NCBI RefSeq assembly: GCF_902498065.1
Contig: NZ_CABVIR010000001.1
Coordinates: forward strand, 1,736,001-1,800,000
Source: Pseudomonas fluorescens
Lineage (GTDB): Bacteria > Pseudomonadota > Gammaproteobacteria > Pseudomonadales > Pseudomonadaceae
DNA: 64,000 bases
Direction: 5' to 3'
Of this stretch, positions 52,776 through 61,016 are shown piece after piece. Position 1 is the stretch's first letter, and the number at the start of each line of letters is the position of its first letter. The notes beneath the pieces are model-generated. The model saw nothing but the letters and a program-made list of their open reading frames with translations. It was not told the origin of the DNA and searched no databases. A program made the position numbers and the translations under genes.

Positions 52776-53129
52776 TCACGCCTGCAGGAGGATGTTGAAA
52801 CCGCCGAAGATCATTCGCTGACCATCAAACGGCATCGGGTTGACGTCCTGCTGCATGCGCGGGTCGGCCATCATTTTCTGCATGCCTGCATCGCGGGTGG
52901 GCTTGTCCGGCCAGACGATCCAGGAAAACACCACGGTTTCGTCATCCTTGAGTTTCACCGCCAGCGGAAACGAGGTCACTTTGCCGTCAGGCACGTCATC
53001 GCCCCAGCATTCGACAATGCTCAGGGCGCCGTTTTCCTTGAAAATCACGGCGGCAGATTCGGCGTGTTGCTTGAATTTTTCGCGGTTGGCGCTGGGCACC
53101 GCAAAGACACAGCCATCGACGTAAGACAT
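52776..53129 (-). CDS. DUF1428-family protein
   Basis: A 117-residue ferredoxin-like (alpha/beta barrel dimer) protein starting MSYVDGCVFAVP, followed by ENGALSIVECWGDDVPDGK, SFPLAVKLKDDETVVFSWIV and PMPFDGQRMIFGGFN. All are DUF1428 landmarks. The ATG 6 bp inside the longest frame fits the AGGAGAATGACC spacing. Function unknown; E. coli YbaA is a relative. It overlaps closely with the following lipoprotein gene region (2 bp gap). Confidence 0.88.
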   Translation of the reverse strand: MSYVDGCVFAVPSANREKFKQHAESAAVIFKENGALSIVECWGDDVPDGKVTSFPLAVKLKDDETVVFSWIVWPDKPTRDAGMQKMMADPRMQQDVNPMPFDGQRMIFGGFNILLQA

Positions 53130-53131
53130 GG

Positions 53132-54217
53132 TCATTCTCCTGCTGGGGGTAGAGGATCGATCTGCGGGTTAGTCGGTTCGGGCGGGCTCCAATCGACAGC
53201 GCCGCCGCCCGAACTGACCGACGGTATTTCGGCACTCCCCGCCAGATTGCCCTCGATCTGTCCTGCCATGTACAACGTCCCCGCCATCACACCGGTGGTC
53301 GGGTTCTGCACCAGTTTTATCCAGGCCTTGTCGAACGTGTTGCCCAGACTGCTGCGGATCAGCGCCTCACTGTCCGGCCGGTCGCTGGCCTGAATCAATG
53401 CGCGAATCCCCGCTACGCCCAGCGTAATCAAGCCGCCGGCAAGTTTGCCCGCCGCTGCGGATACCACGCTGGCGGCACCGCGCGGGGCCATTTCGGCTTC
53501 CATGCGTTGGCTGGCGCGCTTGGCCACCGGCGCCATGGCCGTGTCGGTGGAATCAACGCCTTTGTCACCGCCAGCCTTGTGGATCTTGTCGATCAGCGCC
53601 GCGTACGCCGGCAGGGTATTGAGCGGCTGGGTGTGCACGATCTGATACAGCGAAGCGTCCCGCGCGGGCGGCGGTCCCAGGGCGATGGCCGGGATTTTCT
53701 GGATACGGCCGTTGAGTTGCGCCATGGGTACGCCGTGGCGCTGGGAGATTTTCTGCAGCTCTTCCTGAAGAATGTCCACGTAGAACGCCGTGGCCAGGCC
53801 GAGGATCTGGTCGGGATCAATCTCGACGGCGACCGGGGCCAGCACGCGTTTCTGGTATTGCTCCAGCAGATAGGCCGCCAGGCGCTTGGACGAAGCATCC
53901 TGCTCGTTCTTGGCACTGAGGGAGTACCAGCTGACCTTCATCGACAGCCATTCCTGGGTCCAGTAACTACTGAACCAGGGAATGAAGTTTTCTTCGGTCA
54001 ATTGATAGACCCGGGTTCGCCAGTAATCCATGGCGCCGCGCGAGTAGATTTTCGCCTGTTCGGTAGCGGACTGGGACGCCGCGACGATGTCCCGGTCCAC
54101 CTGCTGCCAGGTGCTCTGGGAAATGATCACCGGCGGCGCTGGCGCCGGGGCACGCGCAGGCGTGACGCATCCCGCCAACACCAATAGCACGGCGACGATC
54201 AGCGAACGCAGGTTCAA
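53132..54217 (-). CDS. Large hypothetical lipoprotein, 361 aa
   Basis: Signal plus lipobox VLAGC (Cys about residue 17), so lipidated. Mature part: helical region with WQQVDRDIVAASQSATEQAK, a segment with WSFSS-type aromatic residues (ENFIPWFSSYWTQEWLSMKV), GPPPARDASLYQIVHTQPLN and a hydrophobic glycine-rich segment (GAASVVSAAAGKLAGGLITL) that may insert in a membrane. A Pro-rich tail closes it. I do not recognise a family. It is directly upstream of the DUF1428 gene and probably co-transcribed. Confidence 0.75.
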   Translation of the reverse strand: MNLRSLIVAVLLVLAGCVTPARAPAPAPPVIISQSTWQQVDRDIVAASQSATEQAKIYSRGAMDYWRTRVYQLTEENFIPWFSSYWTQEWLSMKVSWYSLSAKNEQDASSKRLAAYLLEQYQKRVLAPVAVEIDPDQILGLATAFYVDILQEELQKISQRHGVPMAQLNGRIQKIPAIALGPPPARDASLYQIVHTQPLNTLPAYAALIDKIHKAGGDKGVDSTDTAMAPVAKRASQRMEAEMAPRGAASVVSAAAGKLAGGLITLGVAGIRALIQASDRPDSEALIRSSLGNTFDKAWIKLVQNPTTGVMAGTLYMAGQIEGNLAGSAEIPSVSSGGGAVDWSPPEPTNPQIDPLPPAGE

Positions 54218-54562
54218 GATCGCATGTCCTACAGTCTTCCCCCGAACAGGATATTCGGGGGTTAAAGCACCCTGATTTGAGTATAGGCGGCGGTGGGGGC
54301 CTGGTCTGAGGTTGATGGTGTCTCAAGGGCCTCATCGCGGGCAAGCCCGCTCCCACAGGACCAGCGTCGTTCACGAATGTGAGCCCCACCACCGATCACT
54401 GTGGGAGCGGGCTTGCCCGCGATGAGGCCCTCAGCAACACCACAAACCCCGACCATCACTTGCGTCGATATTCACCATCGCCGCGAATGCCTTCCGCTCA
54501 AAATCCGTCAGCGTAGGATCAACCTCAACCCGACACACAACCCCGAACCGGAGGGGCAAATC
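54218..54562. other. Intergenic stretch with REP pair (54329-54430)
   Basis: No gene recognised. A REP doublet (CTCATCGCGGGCAAGCCCGC and GCGGGCTTGCCCGCGATGAG ends) lies in the middle, spacer about 45 bp. Sequence before and after contains no clear motif beyond the ribosome binding site GGAGGGGCAAATC for the next small gene. Confidence 0.7.
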
Positions 54563-54655
54563 ATGTTGATCCATCTGCTGACCTGCCTGGCCCTGACAGC
54601 CCTCACGCTGACCGTTTTTTCGTGGTACGTCCTGACCGAGGAGCGCACATCATGA
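54563..54655 (+). CDS. Very small membrane protein, 30 aa
   Basis: A 30-residue ORF with one membrane helix (LLTCLALTALTLTVFSWYVL) and a charged end. GGAGGGGCAAATC is a strong ribosome binding site. The stop overlaps the start of the next gene (ATGA), so it looks like a translated leader or a real small membrane subunit. Family unknown. Confidence 0.55.
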   Translation: MLIHLLTCLALTALTLTVFSWYVLTEERTS

Positions 54656-54912
54656 TCCACACCGTCACCCTTGCCGTGAGCTTTCCGGTGTTCGGCAACA
54701 ACTACTACTCGCAGCAGGTCGTCTCGCGCAAAGTGCTGTCGCTGGTGTTCGACAAGAATTTCGAGGCGCTGCTGATGCCGGCCGCTGCCAACCACTTCAG
54801 TAACGAAGTGGTCGGTCTCAACGATCAGTTCCGCTTTTTGAATGATGTGCTGGCCGAGCATCTGCTGGATGCCGAACTGGCCCAACACGCCTCCCGTTCG
54901 TTCACTTTTTGA
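54652..54912 (+). CDS. Hypothetical protein, 86 aa
   Basis: A soluble protein (MIHTVTLAVSFPVFGNNYYS, then QQVVSRKVLSLVFDKNFEAL and NEVVGLNDQFRFLNDVLAEH). No signal. Coupled to the small membrane protein by a 4-bp overlap. I cannot name the family. Confidence 0.6.
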   Translation: MIHTVTLAVSFPVFGNNYYSQQVVSRKVLSLVFDKNFEALLMPAAANHFSNEVVGLNDQFRFLNDVLAEHLLDAELAQHASRSFTF

Positions 54913-55043
54913 GTGCTGCCATTCAGTGCCATTCATTCAGTGCATCGACCGGCACTTCTGCCTGAGGGAGGTTCAGGCAGCATTGGGAACATATGGCTTC
55001 CTCATCAGAGCCACTTGAGTCAATTTTCTATTTGAAGAACGCG

Positions 55044-55934
55044 CTATTGCGCACAAACCTCACGAACACAACCGCGTAACCAACGATGCACCGGATCGGC
55101 ATCCAGTCGTGGATGCCAGAGCATCGCGACAGTGAACGCCGGCAAGGCAACCGGCAGCGCAAAACTGTGCAGGCCTGCCCGCAGGTTTTCGGTATGGCGC
55201 TCAGGAACAGTGGCGACCAGGTCGGTTGTACGGGCGAGCGCCAACGCCGTCGAGAAACCGCCGACGATGGTCACGACCTGCCGTTGCAGTTGCAGCGCCG
55301 CCAATGCTTCATCGACAGCCCCCTTGTCGAACCCTCGCCGCGAGACGCTGATGTGACCGCCCGCCGCAAAACGTTGCGGGGTGATTTCACCCTGACTCAG
55401 GGGGTGCCCACTGCGCACTACGCCGATGAAGCGGTCGCGAAACAAGCCCTGCGTCCGTAGCTCAGGCCCGGCGGCCTTCCCCACCACTCCGGTTTCCAGA
55501 TCGACGGTGCCATCACGCAGCGACGTGCTGTCCTTGTCAGGCTTGTGCACGAAGCGCAGCAGCACGCCCGGCGCTTGCTCGGCGACGCGTGCGATGAGCG
55601 GCGCGCCAAAGTTCTCCACAAAACCCTCGCTCGTACGCAACGTGAACGTGCGGATCAACTGTTTCAGGTCAGGCTGTTGCGCCGGGCGCAGCACCGCTTC
55701 GACATCCTGCACCAACTGGCTGACCTGCTCGCGCAATTCCAGCGCCCGCGGCGTGGCCACCAGTCCGCGCCCGGCCCTGACCAGCAGCGGGTCGCCCGTG
55801 GTTTCGCGCAACCGCGCCAACGCCCGACTCATCGCCGACGGGCTCAGCCGCAAGCGTTTGGCGGCACGCGCCACGCTGCCTTCGGCGAGCAGCACGTCAA
55901 GGGTGATCAGCAAATTGAAATCGGGAGTCGACAT
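55044..55934 (-). CDS. LysR-family transcriptional regulator
   Basis: A 296-residue LysR protein: LLITLDVLLAEGSVARAAKR, LRLSPSAMSRALARLRETTG for the HTH and a PBP-like domain from ~90 (TFTLRTSEGFVENFGAPLIA). Start at MSTPDFN, four codons inside the longest frame. It is divergent from an MFS exporter (136 bp between starts), the classical pair of a repressor/activator and its pump. Confidence 0.88.
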   Translation of the reverse strand: MSTPDFNLLITLDVLLAEGSVARAAKRLRLSPSAMSRALARLRETTGDPLLVRAGRGLVATPRALELREQVSQLVQDVEAVLRPAQQPDLKQLIRTFTLRTSEGFVENFGAPLIARVAEQAPGVLLRFVHKPDKDSTSLRDGTVDLETGVVGKAAGPELRTQGLFRDRFIGVVRSGHPLSQGEITPQRFAAGGHISVSRRGFDKGAVDEALAALQLQRQVVTIVGGFSTALALARTTDLVATVPERHTENLRAGLHSFALPVALPAFTVAMLWHPRLDADPVHRWLRGCVREVCAQ

Positions 55935-56070
55935 GCATTGCCCCATGGCCGGGTGAGATGGCGTTCAACGCACGAGTACAGTGCAACCCGTGCGCCTTCC
56001 GCCATGTTAGGCGCCGGCGTAGATTTCTGATAGCTCCACTTCGGGAGTGGCCAGATACCAGAGGGACAGC

Positions 56071-57489
56071 ATGAAGCCGACTATCGCCATCGTGGACAAC
56101 GCAACACAGACACCCGCCGTACGCTGGGCGCTGGTCAGCCTTTCGCTGTCGATGCTGCTGTCCTCGCTCGGCACTAGTGTTGCCAACGTCGGTTTGCCGA
56201 CGCTGGCCCAGGTGTTCGGTGCGACGTTTCAGGACGTACAGTGGGTCGTCATCGCCTATCTGCTGGCGATTACCACGCTGATCGTCAGCGTGGGCCGGCT
56301 CGGTGACCTTATCGGTCGCCAGCGTCTGTTGCTCGCGGGCATTGGCGTGTTTACGCTGGCCTCGGCGCTGTGCGCCTGGGCACCGACCCTGGGGATATTG
56401 ATTGGCGCCCGAGCGCTGCAGGGTCTCGGCGCGGCGATCATGATGGCGCTGACCATGGCCTTCGTGGGCGAAACGGTAGCGAAGAACAAAACCGGCAGCG
56501 CCATGGGTTTGCTCGGGACGATGTCGGCGATTGGCACCGCGCTGGGACCGTCGCTCGGCGGTTTGCTGATTGCCGGTTTCGGCTGGCGGGCGCTCTTCCT
56601 GGTCACCGTGCCCTTGGGCCTGATGACGTTGCTGCTTGCGCATCTTTATCTGCCCGCCGACCGCCAGAAACCAACCACCGGGAGCACCCGTTTCGACGCG
56701 TGGGGCACGCTGGTGTTGGCGCTGACGTTGGCGGCGTATGCGCTGGCCATGACCCTCGGACGCGGCCATTTCGGGCTGTTCAATATGGGTTTGCTGTTGG
56801 CGGCGGGGGTCGGCGTGGGGCTCTTTGCGTTCGTCGAGACGCGAGTCGCCTCGCCGCTGATTCGACTGGCAATGTTTCGCAACCCGGTGCTGAGCGTAAG
56901 CCTGGCCATGAGTACGCTGGTCGCGACGGTGATGATGGCAACGCTGGTGATCGGGCCGTTTTATCTGGCCCACGGGCTGGGGTTGAAAGCGGTTGTGGTG
57001 GGAATAGTGCTCGCGGTCGGGCCCTGTGTCGCGGCCCTGACAGGTGTGCCTGCTGGCCGGATCGCCGACCGTTTCGGCGCACCACGGATGACTGTTGCCG
57101 GGCTGATCGCCATGGCCATCGGTTGCTTCACATTATCGGTGTTGCCGCAGACCTTTGGCATCGGCGGCTACGTCGCGCCGATGGTCGTGATCACCCTCGG
57201 CTATGCGGTCTTCCAGACGGCCAACAACACCACGGTCATGACCGATGTTGCGCCAGACCAGCGCGGTGTTGTCTCGGGCATGCTCAATCTGTCACGAAAT
57301 CTGGGATTGATCACCGGGGCTTCGGCGTTGGGTGCCGTGTTCGCAATCGCCTCGCAGGCAGCCGACATCACCACCGCGCAGCCCGAAGCCGTGGCCCACG
57401 GGATGCAGATCACCTTCGCGGTAGCGCTGGGGCTGATCGTTGTTGCACTGGGTGTTGTGCTAGCCCGCCGAACGCTGAAATCCTTGTAG
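56071..57489 (+). CDS. MFS drug:H+ antiporter, DHA2-like
   Basis: A 472-residue multi-spanning transporter. The first helix region LSLSMLLSSLGTSVANVGLP starts the MFS core; GRLGDLIGRQRLLLAGIGVF is the loop 2-3 motif; TPALGPSLGGLLIAGFGW (TM5) and further helices to ~460 give about 14 segments. DHA2/EmrB-like pumps export drugs or hydrophobic compounds. The adjacent LysR is the likely regulator. Start at MKPTIAIVD after GAGGGACAGC. Confidence 0.87.
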   Translation: MKPTIAIVDNATQTPAVRWALVSLSLSMLLSSLGTSVANVGLPTLAQVFGATFQDVQWVVIAYLLAITTLIVSVGRLGDLIGRQRLLLAGIGVFTLASALCAWAPTLGILIGARALQGLGAAIMMALTMAFVGETVAKNKTGSAMGLLGTMSAIGTALGPSLGGLLIAGFGWRALFLVTVPLGLMTLLLAHLYLPADRQKPTTGSTRFDAWGTLVLALTLAAYALAMTLGRGHFGLFNMGLLLAAGVGVGLFAFVETRVASPLIRLAMFRNPVLSVSLAMSTLVATVMMATLVIGPFYLAHGLGLKAVVVGIVLAVGPCVAALTGVPAGRIADRFGAPRMTVAGLIAMAIGCFTLSVLPQTFGIGGYVAPMVVITLGYAVFQTANNTTVMTDVAPDQRGVVSGMLNLSRNLGLITGASALGAVFAIASQAADITTAQPEAVAHGMQITFAVALGLIVVALGVVLARRTLKSL

Positions 57490-57517
57490 GGGCTGGCTTG
57501 CTGGCTCCTACAAGGGA
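57486..57517. repeat. Single REP-like palindrome
   Basis: TTGTAGGGGCTGGCTTGCTG joined to GCTCCTACAAGG forms one hairpin right at the end of the MFS gene. It likely ends both convergent transcripts. Confidence 0.7.
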
Positions 57518-57534
57518 TTTTCGGCGGCTTTGAC

Positions 57535-57984
57535 TTACTGTTTGATCACCACCAGCGGCTCGCCTTTCTTCACGATGTACGTCGCCAGTTCCGAACCGGT
57601 TTTCGTGCCGACGTTCTTCGCGATATGCGCAACGCCAGCCGGAATGTACAGCGAATCACCGGTCTTCAGCGTGACCGGGGGTTGCCCTTCCAGTTGATAT
57701 TCGAACGTACCGTCGATGACATAAGCCACTTCCACGCCTGGATGGGAGTGGTTGGGCGACGAGACGCCCGGATCGATATCAACCCGTACCTGAATCACTT
57801 CGCGACCGTCGACGTCGAGATCCTTTTTCAGGAGGTCGGTGCGATGAATCCCTGTCTGCCAGCTTTTTGCAGGGGCCTTCACTTCCTCGGCTTGAGACAC
57901 GCCGGACAACGCGGCGAGCGCGGCAGTGGTGACAACAGCGACACCGAGCATTTTGACGGTGTGACGAGCATTGATGCGGAACAT
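57535..57984 (-). CDS. Periplasmic cupin-domain protein
   Basis: A 149-residue exported cupin. Signal peptide to about residue 31 (VTTAALAALSGVSQAEE). The cupin core reads DPGVSSPNHSHPGVEVAYVI, DGTFEYQLEG, GDSLYIPAGVAHIAKNVG, with His and Glu ligands in HSHPGVE. The start was taken at MFRINARHT. The upstream region (58031-58113) matches the region upstream of the EF-hand gene. Metal-bound function unknown; perhaps a stress-response protein. Confidence 0.85.
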   Translation of the reverse strand: MFRINARHTVKMLGVAVVTTAALAALSGVSQAEEVKAPAKSWQTGIHRTDLLKKDLDVDGREVIQVRVDIDPGVSSPNHSHPGVEVAYVIDGTFEYQLEGQPPVTLKTGDSLYIPAGVAHIAKNVGTKTGSELATYIVKKGEPLVVIKQ

Positions 57985-58373
57985 GGCGCTTCTCCGGTTA
58001 TACCGTTGTGGTGCCCTCATTAGGCGGCCGCCGTGTATCCCGTACGTGTCGCGGACACCATGGATTTGTAAGCGAAGATCGCTGTGGGCGCGGAGGATAC
58101 GTAGGGATACAAACGGGCCCGGTCACTTGGAAGTGTTGAGCACCACCGCCGCACGAATGAGCGCCTTCAACGCCTTCTCATCAATCGCATCGCCCTCATG
58201 CACATCAATCGCCCGGTGTTCGCCCCTTCGTTCGCGACCGGCTGGCCGCACAAGGTTGCGAGTGAGGCAATCGCGGCCTATGGTCCAAGCGATGCATTGT
58301 TGGCAACGGTCGCGCGAGGACGTGCCGCCAGTTGCCGTCCTTCCCCTGCGATTTTTCGCAAAGAGGTGACAAC
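57985..58373. other. Upstream region with possible gene fragment
   Basis: Apart from the regulatory block, the minus strand from about 58215 to 58123 reads RAIDVHEGDAIDEKALKALI and RAAVVLNTSK then stop, which looks like the C-terminal end of a DUF1801-type protein but has no visible N-terminal part. The remainder is uninformative. I regard it as a degraded remnant between cupin and CBS genes. Confidence 0.3.
58031..58113 (-). promoter_or_regulatory. Upstream block with GATAC direct repeats (copy B)
   Basis: 83 bp, ungapped partner of 8863-8945. GGATACGTAGGGATAC at one end is a direct repeat of GATAC with 10-bp period; the other end shares CCGTGTATCCCG exactly. The middle shares ATTTGTA. It starts 47 bp upstream of the cupin start, closer than copy A is to the EF-hand start (117 bp). 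Confidence 0.5.
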
Positions 58374-59750
58374 ATGCCGAACGATTCCCGCCCTGCCGTG
58401 CTTGAACTGATCGGCAATACGCCGCTGGTGCGCGTCAGCCGCTTTGACACGGGACCGTGCACACTGTTTCTGAAGCTTGAATCACAGAACCCCGGCGGCT
58501 CGATCAAGGACCGCATCGGCCTGGCGATGATCGACGAAGCCGAGCGCGACGGCCGGCTCAAGTCTGGCGGCACCATCGTCGAGGCTACCGCCGGCAACAC
58601 CGGCCTCGGCCTGGCCCTGGTCGGCCGCGCCAAGGGCTATCGGGTGGTCTTGGTGGTGCCGGACAAGATGTCCACCGAGAAAGTCCTCCACCTCAAGGCC
58701 ATGGGCGCCGAGGTGCACATCACCCGCTCCGACGTCGGCAAGGGCCATCCCGATTATTACCAGGACGTCGCGGCACGGCTGGCGCTGGAGATTCCCGACG
58801 CATTCTTCGCGGACCAGTTCAACAACCCGGCCAACCCGCTCGCCCATGAATGCAGCACCGCGCCGGAGATCTGGGCGCAAACCCAGCATGACGTGGATGC
58901 GATTGTCGTCGGTGTCGGTTCGGCCGGCACGCTGACCGGACTGACCCGTTTCTTCAAACGCGTACAGCCCAATCTGGAAATGGTGCTGGCCGATCCCATC
59001 GGTTCGGTGATGGCCGAATACAGCCGCAGCGGCACCATGCAGACGCCCGGCTCGTGGGCGGTGGAAGGCATCGGCGAAGACTTCATCCCCTCGATTGCCG
59101 ACCTCTCCAGCGTGCGCCACGCCTATTCGATCAGCGACGAGGAAAGCTTCGACCACGCCCGCCAACTGCTGCGCGCCGAAGGCATTCTCGGCGGCTCTTC
59201 GACCGGCACCTTGCTGGCGGCGGCGCTGCGCTATTGCCGCGAACAAACCACGCCGAAGCGCGTGGTCAGCTTCGTCTGCGACACCGGCACCCGCTACCTG
59301 TCGAAGGTCTACAACGACCAGTGGATGAACGATCAGGGCTTGCTCAAGCGTAAACCTTATGGCGATCTGCGCGACGTGATTGCACGCCGTTTCGAGGATG
59401 GCCGGGTGATCAGCGTCGGCCCCGACGACACGTTGCTGACGGCGTTCCAGCGCATGCGCCTGGCGGATGTGTCGCAATTGCCGGTGCTGGTGGACGGCAA
59501 GAAACTGGTCGGCGTGATCGACGAATCCGACATTTTGCTGGGCATGCAGGAAGACCCTTCACACTTCCGCTTGACCGTGTCCAGCGCCATGACCGACAAA
59601 GTACAAACCCTGCCGGCCAGCGCCAACATGGCCGAGTTGCAGGCAGAACTCGATCGCGGGCTGGTGGCGATTATCGCCGACGCCTCGGGCTTTCACGGTC
59701 TGATTACCCGCGTCGACCTGCTCAATCATTTGCGGAGATCCCTTGCATGA
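58374..59750 (+). CDS. Cystathionine beta-synthase with CBS domains
   Basis: A 458-residue PLP enzyme. The PLP lysine is in NPGGSIKDRIGLAMI near residue 45; EATAGNTGLGLALVGRAKGY binds the substrate carboxylate; the phosphate loop is GVGSAGTLTGLTRFF. Two CBS domains occupy about 335-458 (RFEDGRVISVGPDDTLLTAF, VLVDGKKLVGVIDESDILLG). It joins homocysteine and serine (or acetylserine) in the reverse transsulfuration direction. The stop overlaps the next gene by ATGA, which encodes the second step. Confidence 0.9.
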   Translation: MPNDSRPAVLELIGNTPLVRVSRFDTGPCTLFLKLESQNPGGSIKDRIGLAMIDEAERDGRLKSGGTIVEATAGNTGLGLALVGRAKGYRVVLVVPDKMSTEKVLHLKAMGAEVHITRSDVGKGHPDYYQDVAARLALEIPDAFFADQFNNPANPLAHECSTAPEIWAQTQHDVDAIVVGVGSAGTLTGLTRFFKRVQPNLEMVLADPIGSVMAEYSRSGTMQTPGSWAVEGIGEDFIPSIADLSSVRHAYSISDEESFDHARQLLRAEGILGGSSTGTLLAAALRYCREQTTPKRVVSFVCDTGTRYLSKVYNDQWMNDQGLLKRKPYGDLRDVIARRFEDGRVISVGPDDTLLTAFQRMRLADVSQLPVLVDGKKLVGVIDESDILLGMQEDPSHFRLTVSSAMTDKVQTLPASANMAELQAELDRGLVAIIADASGFHGLITRVDLLNHLRRSLA

Positions 59751-60925
59751 GTCAACACGATGAAAACGCCGCGGCACGCGCCTTCGCCACTCGGGTGATC
59801 CACGCCGGGCAAACGCCGGACCCGACCACCGGCGCGTTGATGCCGCCGATTTATGCCAACTCCACCTACCTGCAACAGAGCCCCGGCGTGCACAAGGGCT
59901 TCGACTACGGCCGTTCGCATAACCCGACGCGCTTTGCCCTGGAACGTTGCGTCGCCGACCTTGAAAGCGGTACCCAGGCCTTCGCGTTCGCCTCCGGCCT
60001 GGCGGCGATCTCCACGGTGCTGGAACTGCTCGACGCCGGCTCGCACATTGTCTCCGGCAATGATCTGTATGGCGGCACCTTCCGGCTGTTCGACAAGGTG
60101 CGCAAACGCAGCGCCGGGCATCGTTTCAGTTTCGTCGATCTGACGGACCTCGCGGCCTTCGAAGCGTCCTTGCAGGACGACACAAAAATGGTCTGGGTCG
60201 AGACGCCGAGCAATCCGCTGCTGAGCCTGACCGACCTTGCCGCCGTCGCACGTATCTGCCGCGGCCGCGGCATCATTTGCGTCGCCGACAACACGTTCGC
60301 CAGCCCGTGGATTCAGCGGCCGCTGGAGCTGGGCTTCGACATCGTGCTGCACTCGACCACCAAATACCTCAACGGCCACTCCGACGTGATCGGCGGCATC
60401 GCCGTGGTCGGGCAGAACCCGGAACTGGCGGAACGCCTGGGTTTCCTGCAGAACTCGGTAGGCGCGATCGCCGGGCCGTTCGACGCGTTTCTGACCTTGC
60501 GCGGCGTGAAAACCCTGGCGTTGCGCATGGAGCGTCACTGCAGCAACGCGCTGGAACTGGCGCAGTGGCTGGAGCGCCAGCCGCAAGTGGCGCGCGTCTA
60601 CTATCCGGGCCTGCCGTCGCACCCGCAGCATGAACTGGCAAAGCGGCAAATGCGCGGTTTCGGCGGGATGATTTCTGTCGATCTGAAGAGCGATCTGGCC
60701 GGAGCCACGCGTTTCCTCGAGAGCGTGCGCATCTTCGCCCTGGCCGAGAGTCTGGGCGGCGTGGAAAGCCTGATCGAACACCCGGCGATCATGACCCACG
60801 CCACCATCCCCGCGGAAACCCGCGCGCAGCTCGGCATCGGCGATGGGTTGGTGCGGTTGTCCGTGGGGGTTGAGGATGTCGAGGATCTGCGTGCCGACCT
60901 GGCCCAGGCGCTGGCGCGGATCTAA
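59747..60925 (+). CDS. Cystathionine gamma-lyase / gamma-synthase family
   Basis: A 392-residue PLP enzyme of the Cys/Met metabolism family. FASGLAAISTVLELLDAGSH, DNTFASPWIQRPLELGFDIV and LHSTTKYLNGHSDVIGG with the PLP lysine; late GGVESLIEHPAIMTH. Whether lyase or synthase cannot be decided from motifs, but coupling with the beta-synthase favours gamma-lyase and Cys formation from cystathionine. Confidence 0.88.
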   Translation: MSQHDENAAARAFATRVIHAGQTPDPTTGALMPPIYANSTYLQQSPGVHKGFDYGRSHNPTRFALERCVADLESGTQAFAFASGLAAISTVLELLDAGSHIVSGNDLYGGTFRLFDKVRKRSAGHRFSFVDLTDLAAFEASLQDDTKMVWVETPSNPLLSLTDLAAVARICRGRGIICVADNTFASPWIQRPLELGFDIVLHSTTKYLNGHSDVIGGIAVVGQNPELAERLGFLQNSVGAIAGPFDAFLTLRGVKTLALRMERHCSNALELAQWLERQPQVARVYYPGLPSHPQHELAKRQMRGFGGMISVDLKSDLAGATRFLESVRIFALAESLGGVESLIEHPAIMTHATIPAETRAQLGIGDGLVRLSVGVEDVEDLRADLAQALARI

Positions 60926-60942
60926 GCAAAACGAGGATGCTA

Positions 60943-60978
60943 CCCCTGTAGAAGCCGGCAAGCCGGCGCCTACAGGGG
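60943..60978. repeat. Palindrome after cystathionine lyase gene
   Basis: CCCCTGTAGAAGCCGGCAAG with CCGGCGCCTACAGGGG forms a REP-type hairpin. It lies between convergent genes and may end both mRNAs. Confidence 0.75.
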
Positions 60979-61016
60979 AACGCGGGTGGCAGGCCAATCG
61001 CGCTCCGCCCGAAGTG

